This document shows positions 14,974-19,159 of a stretch of 19,159 nt of DNA, in pieces. The position numbers and the translations under genes were made by a program. Positions within the stretch are counted from its first letter, which is position 1. Each line of letters opens with the position of its first letter. This stretch comes from Spirochaetota bacterium (GTDB lineage Bacteria; Spirochaetota; JAGLSM01). Under the pieces are notes generated by a model. The model was not told where the DNA came from, did not search any database, and saw nothing but the letters and a program-made list of their open reading frames with translations. Location of the stretch: the NCBI GenBank assembly GCA_023135745.1, contig JAGLSM010000003.1:1-19159 (forward strand), in the 5' to 3' direction.

Positions 14974-15957
14974 ATGTCTGTTTTAAAAATGGGCGTGATA
15001 GGTGTTGGCCATATGGGCCAATATCATGCAAATATCATAAGTAATATTCCTTCTATAGATTTTGTCGGCATCAGTGATGCGAATGCAGTACGCTTGGGGG
15101 AGATATCCGGTAAGTATGATATAAAAAGCTTTACAGATACAAAAAAACTGTTAAAAAAGGTTGATGCTGTAGTAATTGCGGTACCAACTAACCTTCATTA
15201 TAAGGTTGCAAGTGAAGCATTGAATGCCGGAGTTCATGTCCTTCTTGAGAAACCAATAACAAGAACCGTTAAGTACGCGCAGAAACTGATAGATCTTGCT
15301 TCTCAGAAAAATTTGATATTTCAGGTGGGGCACGTTGAGCGGTTTAATGGAGCAATTCAGCAGCTTAAGCATGTAATTGAACGTCCTTACTTTCTTGAGG
15401 CAAGGAGACTGGCGCCAAGGACTCCGCGGGTCAAGGATGTCGGAGTAGTTCTTGATTTGATGATTCATGATATTGATATTGTTATAGGGTTTTTAGGTTA
15501 TGATATTCAAAGTATTGACGCGGTAGGTTCAACTGTATACAGTAATTCTGAAGATGTTGCAACAGCCCATCTTCTTTATGGAAACGGATGTATTGTTGAT
15601 ATATCCGCAAGCAGGGTAACAACAAATAAAATTAGAACCTTATCAATTTCACAGGAAGATGCGTATATATTTCTTGATTATAATACTCAAGACATCAACA
15701 TTCACCGCCAGGTTTCTTCTGAATATGCTTTAACTAAAAAAGAAATCCGTTACAGCATTGAATCTGCTGTTGAGAGGGTATTTATTCACAATGTTAATCC
15801 TCTTCAGCAGGAGGTAATGCACTTTGTAGACTGTATTGTCAGCGGAGCTACACCTCTTGTTTCAGGTATCAACGATATAAAAACATTAACCATAGCAAAA
15901 AAAATAATTGAAAAAATTAATAATAATGCAAAAGATGATGATGTGGAAATCACTTAA
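14974..15957 (+). CDS. Gfo/Idh/MocA-family NAD(P)-dependent sugar oxidoreductase
   Basis: This 327-residue protein has an N-terminal Rossmann fold with GVIGVGHMGQYHA (7-19) and the EKP motif (92-94) whose lysine is catalytic in the family. A C-terminal alpha/beta domain carries DLMIHDIDIV (161-170), including the usual D-x3-H-D residues. QVGHVERFN (117-125) is typical of members found next to lipid A genes. Such members include GnnA, which oxidises UDP-GlcNAc at C3 before GnnB transaminates it to UDP-GlcNAc3N. That role is plausible because this gene begins a group with a lipid A-type acyltransferase gene and kdtA. No aminotransferase gene is in the window, so the substrate remains open. It overlaps the start of the next gene. 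Confidence 0.85.
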   Translation: MSVLKMGVIGVGHMGQYHANIISNIPSIDFVGISDANAVRLGEISGKYDIKSFTDTKKLLKKVDAVVIAVPTNLHYKVASEALNAGVHVLLEKPITRTVKYAQKLIDLASQKNLIFQVGHVERFNGAIQQLKHVIERPYFLEARRLAPRTPRVKDVGVVLDLMIHDIDIVIGFLGYDIQSIDAVGSTVYSNSEDVATAHLLYGNGCIVDISASRVTTNKIRTLSISQEDAYIFLDYNTQDINIHRQVSSEYALTKKEIRYSIESAVERVFIHNVNPLQQEVMHFVDCIVSGATPLVSGINDIKTLTIAKKIIEKINNNAKDDDVEIT

Positions 15958-16615
15958 AACCGGTTTCTTTAGTTTTTTAATATCATTTTTAATGCGTATA
16001 GTCTATTTAACTTCAAGAAAAATTTATCTGGGAAAAGATATTCTTGATAAAACTGCGTCTAAGGGGCCGGTAATATTTGTTATCTGGCACGGGAAATTTT
16101 TTCCATTTATTAAATTCGGATCAAAGTATTACAGGCATACAAGAATTCTCACTTCTCTTTCCGATGATGGGGAACTTCTTTCGAAAATCATAAGGAATTT
16201 TGGCGCTGATGTAATAAGAGGTGATGAAAGACGGGGAGGCGTTAAAGGTCTTATTGATATGATCAAGATATATAAAAAAGGATGGAATATTCTTTTTGCT
16301 GCTGACGGACCTCTTGGCCCCTATCAGAAATTAAAGCCCGGAGTAATTTCATGCGCGTCAAAAACAGGAGGTCCTATTATGCCGGTATCCTGTTCTGCAA
16401 GCCGGGCTTTTATTTTTAAAAAGGCCTGGGACAAGTTTTTCTTTGCAAAACCTTTTTCAAAACTTGTAGTTAAATTTGGAGAGCCTGTTTATCTTCCAGG
16501 AAAGATGACTGAAAAAGAAATTATAGAAGCTTCAATTAAAATTGAAAAAACAATAAACAATTTAACACATGACTGTGATAAAGTGGCTGGTCATGAGAAG
16601 GGTTTGATTGGGTAA
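15926..16615 (+). CDS. DUF374 lysophospholipid acyltransferase-like protein (candidate LpxJ-type lipid A acyltransferase)
   Basis: This protein of about 229 residues matches DUF374. It has the active-site-like WHGKFFPF, then RGDERRGGVKGLIDMI (matching the family RGSSrRGG), then FAADGPLGPYQKLKPG, and a hydrophobic N-terminus. DUF374 includes LpxJ of Helicobacter and Campylobacter, a late acyltransferase that adds a secondary chain to lipid A, so that role fits next to kdtA. Function here is inferred from family and context. The start is uncertain: TTG at 15908 or ATG at 15926, 15935, 15938 or 15941 are all in frame, all overlap the preceding gene, and none has a clear ribosome site. The stop overlaps the kdtA start by one base (TAATG), indicating coupling. 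Confidence 0.82.
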   Translation: MQKMMMWKSLKTGFFSFLISFLMRIVYLTSRKIYLGKDILDKTASKGPVIFVIWHGKFFPFIKFGSKYYRHTRILTSLSDDGELLSKIIRNFGADVIRGDERRGGVKGLIDMIKIYKKGWNILFAADGPLGPYQKLKPGVISCASKTGGPIMPVSCSASRAFIFKKAWDKFFFAKPFSKLVVKFGEPVYLPGKMTEKEIIEASIKIEKTINNLTHDCDKVAGHEKGLIG

Positions 16616-17892
16616 TGAATTTAATGATACATCTATTATATAATACAGTCCTTTTGTTTTTTTTGCCTTTTTACATTTTATTCTCTTTGATTCAGTCACT
16701 TTTTAAAAAAAAATACTTTGTTCCATTTTTATACAGACTTGGATTTCTTTTTAAGAGATACCCTGTAAATGCCGGAGGATTGTGGATCCATGCTGTTTCT
16801 GTTGGAGAAATTGCGGCCACAGTGTCTGTTATAGAAGAGATAAAGAAAAAAAAACCTCGAATATCAATAACCATTTCATGTACTACACTTACAGGATATG
16901 AAATGGGAAAGAAAATGCTGAATGATGATATAGCAATTATATATGCCCCGGTGGATTTACCCTTTGTTGTCAGCAGATTTTACAAGAGGATTAAACCCAG
17001 GCTTGTGGCTGTTGCTGAACTGGAAATTTGGCCTAATTTTTTTCTTAGAGCAAAAAAGGAAGGTATACCGCTTGTCCTTTTTAACGGTAGAATGCCGGAA
17101 GATGATTTAAAAATGTACCGGATTTTCAAATCATATTTGAGATTAATCCTTGACTGCGCTTCAGTAATAGGGGTTCAAACTGAAACTGACAGGAAAAGAT
17201 TTATTGAAATTGGCGGGAATAAAAAAAAGGTAAAAACAACCGGAAATATCAAATTTGATTTTTCACAGAAGATAAAATCTAACAGTCTAAAAAAGGAGTT
17301 CTTGTATTCTTCAAAAGACAGGATACTTGTTGTTAGTTCTACACATAGAGGAGAAGAAGAGTTAATACTCAAGGCTATAAAGGATGCTGTAAAGCGGATC
17401 CGCGCCATTAAAATAATATTTGTACCCAGGCATCCTCACAGGGCAGCAGAAGTTGCCAAGCTTGCTCTTGAGTATGGTTTTAAACCATTCTTCAGGAGTA
17501 AGGATAAAGTAAAACGCCCTTCTTTTTTAATTCTCGATACAATTGGAGAGTTGATTCAGGCTTATTTTATTTCTGAGCTTGTAATTATTGGAGGTTCATT
17601 TTTAAAAAAAATACAGGGACATAATCCTCTTGAAGCTGTTTTTTATAAAAAACCTGTAATTTTTGGGCCTTATATGGAAAATTTTCATAATATAAGAGAT
17701 GTTTTATTGGCTGATAAAGGGGCTCTTGAAGTTCTTGACTCTGAGCTTCTTTCAAATGAGATAGCAAAAACTCTAAAAGCGCGCGATTATGGCAAGAAAT
17801 TAGGCAGCGCGGGATACAGAATTATGTCCAGGAACAAGGGTGCTTCAAAACGTTATTCAGATATTATATTATCAAAGATTCAGGATGGGTGA
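16615..17892 (+). CDS. waaA: 3-deoxy-D-manno-octulosonic acid transferase KdtA/WaaA
   Basis: KdtA transfers Kdo from CMP-Kdo to the lipid A precursor at the cytosolic face of the inner membrane. The 425-residue GT-B protein has an N-terminal hydrophobic anchor (about 5-30). It then carries WIHAVSVGEI with the probable catalytic Glu65, SCTTLTGYEMG, YAPVDLPFVV and AELEIWPNF. NGRMPEDDL, GNIKFD, VSSTHRGEEELIL, PRHPHRAAEV (271-280) and GGSFLKKIQGHNPLEA (326-341) follow. The set of motifs makes the assignment firm. Whether it adds one, two or more Kdo residues cannot be judged. The ATG at 16615 overlaps the preceding stop by one base. The 3' end overlaps the opposite-strand cyclase gene by 13 bases. 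Confidence 0.95.
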   Translation: MNLMIHLLYNTVLLFFLPFYILFSLIQSLFKKKYFVPFLYRLGFLFKRYPVNAGGLWIHAVSVGEIAATVSVIEEIKKKKPRISITISCTTLTGYEMGKKMLNDDIAIIYAPVDLPFVVSRFYKRIKPRLVAVAELEIWPNFFLRAKKEGIPLVLFNGRMPEDDLKMYRIFKSYLRLILDCASVIGVQTETDRKRFIEIGGNKKKVKTTGNIKFDFSQKIKSNSLKKEFLYSSKDRILVVSSTHRGEEELILKAIKDAVKRIRAIKIIFVPRHPHRAAEVAKLALEYGFKPFFRSKDKVKRPSFLILDTIGELIQAYFISELVIIGGSFLKKIQGHNPLEAVFYKKPVIFGPYMENFHNIRDVLLADKGALEVLDSELLSNEIAKTLKARDYGKKLGSAGYRIMSRNKGASKRYSDIILSKIQDG

Positions 17893-18953
17893 GCCACAGT
17901 TACCATATTCCTGCCAAGCTCTTTTGAGTAGTAAAGAGCTTGATCAGCGCTTTGTATCATTTCTTCTTGGGTTTTAAAATTCTTTTCGAGCAGTGATATC
18001 CCGAATGAAGAAGTAATCTTAATAGATTTATTTTTAAACTTAAAATCAAAAGTTTCTATTGTGTGTCTTAGCCGTTCAGCAATCATTTTCGTGCTTGATA
18101 CTCCTGTCTCAGGAAGGATTATCGCGAATTCTTCACCGCCATAACGAGAAGGTATATCCATTTGACGGATTGATTCATGTATGATTCTGCCGATTTGTTT
18201 GATTACATAGTCTCCGGCTTGATGACCATAAGTATCATTGACAATTTTAAAGTGGTCTATATCCATCATAATAAGGGAAAACGGTTTCTTAAAACGCCGG
18301 GACCTTGAAAATTCTTCTGCCATTCTGTTTTTAAAATAATGGTTAACGTAAAGAGTTGACATGCGGTCAACAGTAGCCATTTCATAAAGGCGGGTATTTT
18401 CTATAGCTATCCCGGCAGCTTCGGCGATAGAAGTCATGAAATTAAGATCAGAATTTGTAAAGTCTTTACCTGTGAGTTTTTTACTCAGGACAAGGAATCC
18501 ATTTAAAGAAAGTTTTGCTTTGAATGGAAGAATAATTTCAGGGTCAAGAGGTGTAAGTTTTTTTACTATAGTTTTATAAGCTTCATCAATTTTAATATCT
18601 TTAAAAAATACGTAGTTTATATTGGTATTAAGAAATTTAATCAGAGGGTCTGACTTTTTTATTTTTATATCAAAATTGTCAGTCTCATAACCAACAGAGT
18701 TTTTTAACATAAAATTAGAATCATCCAGGTTTACATGAAGAAAAATTGAAACACTGGAAACAAGGATGTTCCCCTGACATGAAAATAACAGTGCCTGAAC
18801 CATTTTTTCTATATTGAGTGTCGAAGTAATTATTTTTATAAAATTAAGTATATTACTCAGATCCAGGATTTTCTTTTCGTAGTTTTCAAACATTTCTTCG
18901 GCTAACGTTACTGTCTGTTTGAGGTTCTCATCTGTGATTTTTTTACGTGACAT
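17880..18953 (-). CDS. GAF-GGDEF diguanylate cyclase
   Basis: This enzyme probably makes cyclic di-GMP from two GTP. The 357-residue protein has a short coiled N-terminus (about 1-45), a GAF-like sensory domain (about 46-190) and a GGDEF domain (about 195-355). The active loop is GGEEF (272-276), with the metal/nucleotide segment DIDHFKIVNDTYGH (231-244). RQMD (263-266) sits at the position of the RxxD inhibitory site, so product feedback is likely. The entry motif is DRMSTLYVNHYF rather than the common DxLTGLxNRRxF. No membrane segment is visible, so it is cytosolic. The ATG (complement of 18951-18953) has AAAAGG (18960-18965) six bases upstream and a strong promoter. The GAF ligand is unknown. 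Confidence 0.92.
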   Translation of the reverse strand: MSRKKITDENLKQTVTLAEEMFENYEKKILDLSNILNFIKIITSTLNIEKMVQALLFSCQGNILVSSVSIFLHVNLDDSNFMLKNSVGYETDNFDIKIKKSDPLIKFLNTNINYVFFKDIKIDEAYKTIVKKLTPLDPEIILPFKAKLSLNGFLVLSKKLTGKDFTNSDLNFMTSIAEAAGIAIENTRLYEMATVDRMSTLYVNHYFKNRMAEEFSRSRRFKKPFSLIMMDIDHFKIVNDTYGHQAGDYVIKQIGRIIHESIRQMDIPSRYGGEEFAIILPETGVSSTKMIAERLRHTIETFDFKFKNKSIKITSSFGISLLEKNFKTQEEMIQSADQALYYSKELGRNMVTVAHPS

Positions 18954-18979
18954 GTTTCACCTTTTGAAGTATTAACAGG

Positions 18980-19009
18980 ATTATATCACTTGATTTTTAA
19001 TCAGGTCAA
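18980..19009 (-). promoter_or_regulatory. Promoter of the diguanylate cyclase gene
   Basis: On the - strand, TTGACC (19004-19009) and a perfect TATAAT (18980-18985) are 18 bases apart. The start would lie near 18973, about 20 bases before the ATG. A 13-base inverted repeat fills most of the spacer. Confidence 0.65.
18991..19003. promoter_or_regulatory. Inverted repeat inside the cyclase promoter spacer (candidate operator)
   Basis: TGATT (18991-18995) and AATCA (18999-19003) are exact reverse complements around three T. They lie between the -10 and -35 boxes, where a bound repressor would block polymerase. The bases CTTGA/TCAAG (18990-18994/19006-19010) could form an alternative outer pairing. 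Confidence 0.35.
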
Positions 19010-19028
19010 GAGAAAGATTATTTTTATC

Positions 19029-19073
19029 CTATAATGCTCTATTTGCGCTGAACGCGCAAATAGAGCATTATAG
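19029..19073. repeat. Perfect 20-bp inverted repeat with 5-base loop
   Basis: Arms 19029-19048 and 19054-19073 are exact reverse complements around TGAAC. The stem next to the loop is GCGC/GCGC and each arm contains GAGCATTATA or its complement. Skipping three bases (GTC, 19074-19076), TATCC (19025-19029, sharing its last C with the arm) can also pair with GGATA. No T-run follows on either strand, which argues against an intrinsic terminator. It could be a REP-like element, a palindromic mobile remnant or a structured RNA. The remaining bases to 19159 show no gene that I can support. Confidence 0.75.
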
Positions 19074-19159
19074 TCGGATATTTAGTTTGCGATATGGTGT
19101 TTATGTAGTTAGGACGTTGCGCGAACCTGTTTTTTTGAAAATGAAACTCGTATTAAATT

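Noticed and set aside
19029..19073. The 20-bp hairpin as an intrinsic terminator
   Set aside because: No T-run follows the stem on either strand, and no gene ends into it within the window.
19106..19130. GTTAGGA and GTTGCGCGAAC as an integron attC or attachment site
   Set aside because: The core does not fit GTTRRRY, there is no paired RYYYAAC end, and no integrase gene is present.
1..19159. tRNA, rRNA, CRISPR, prophage or insertion-sequence genes
   Set aside because: I saw no cloverleaf-like or rRNA sequence, no regularly spaced direct repeats and no transposase or integrase frame.

Overview
The window is a dense, low-GC chromosomal segment of a didermic (Gram-negative-type) bacterium. The evidence is a BamA/Omp85 gene, a Skp-like periplasmic chaperone gene, lipid A genes (lpxD, lpxA, lpxC), a Kdo transferase gene (kdtA/waaA) and an LpxJ-type DUF374 acyltransferase gene. 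AT-rich codon use, frequent TTG starts, and the general look of DnaK and of the GAF-GGDEF protein fit a spirochaete-like or other deep-branching diderm. That placement is inference with low confidence; no rRNA or other phylogenetic marker is present.

Layout. Positions 1-166 are the 3' end of an outer-membrane beta-barrel-like gene. Positions 200-6017 form a + strand envelope block: bamA, skp/ompH, lpxD, fabZ, lpxA, then ruvX (Holliday junction resolvase-like/rRNA maturation). After a 177-base gap with hairpins and a likely promoter come lpxC and an exported DUF192 protein. fabH follows on the - strand, convergent with DUF192 (one base between stop codons) and divergent from lepB. The fabH/lepB intergenic region (8561-8754) carries a strong-looking fabH promoter and a perfect 12-bp palindrome. 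lepB (signal peptidase I with an unusually long insert) overlaps hemW. Then come grpE, dnaK and dnaJ without hrcA, although hemW-hrcA-grpE-dnaK-dnaJ is the known order in Bacillus-type genomes. A perfect 10-bp inverted repeat lies just upstream of grpE, where a heat-shock operator could sit. A second + strand envelope group (Gfo/Idh/MocA oxidoreductase, DUF374 acyltransferase, kdtA) is translationally packed. A GAF-GGDEF diguanylate cyclase gene on the - strand overlaps the 3' end of kdtA. Its upstream region has a near-consensus promoter and, beyond it, a perfect 20-bp inverted repeat with a 5-base loop (19029-19073).

How the genes work together. LpxA, LpxC and LpxD carry out the first committed steps of lipid A synthesis, using 3-hydroxyacyl-ACP from the fatty-acid pathway in which FabH and FabZ act. 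KdtA adds Kdo, and the DUF374 protein probably adds a secondary acyl chain. BamA and Skp assemble outer-membrane proteins delivered after LepB cleaves their signal peptides. GrpE, DnaK and DnaJ provide cytosolic folding. lpxB, lpxK and lpxH/lpxI are not in the window.

Most of the window is housekeeping, and I found no clearly new multi-gene system. The items most worth a second look are non-coding: the 20-bp hairpin at the right end, the grpE-upstream inverted repeat without hrcA, the palindromes in the fabH and cyclase promoter regions, and the possible GnnA-type role of the oxidoreductase.
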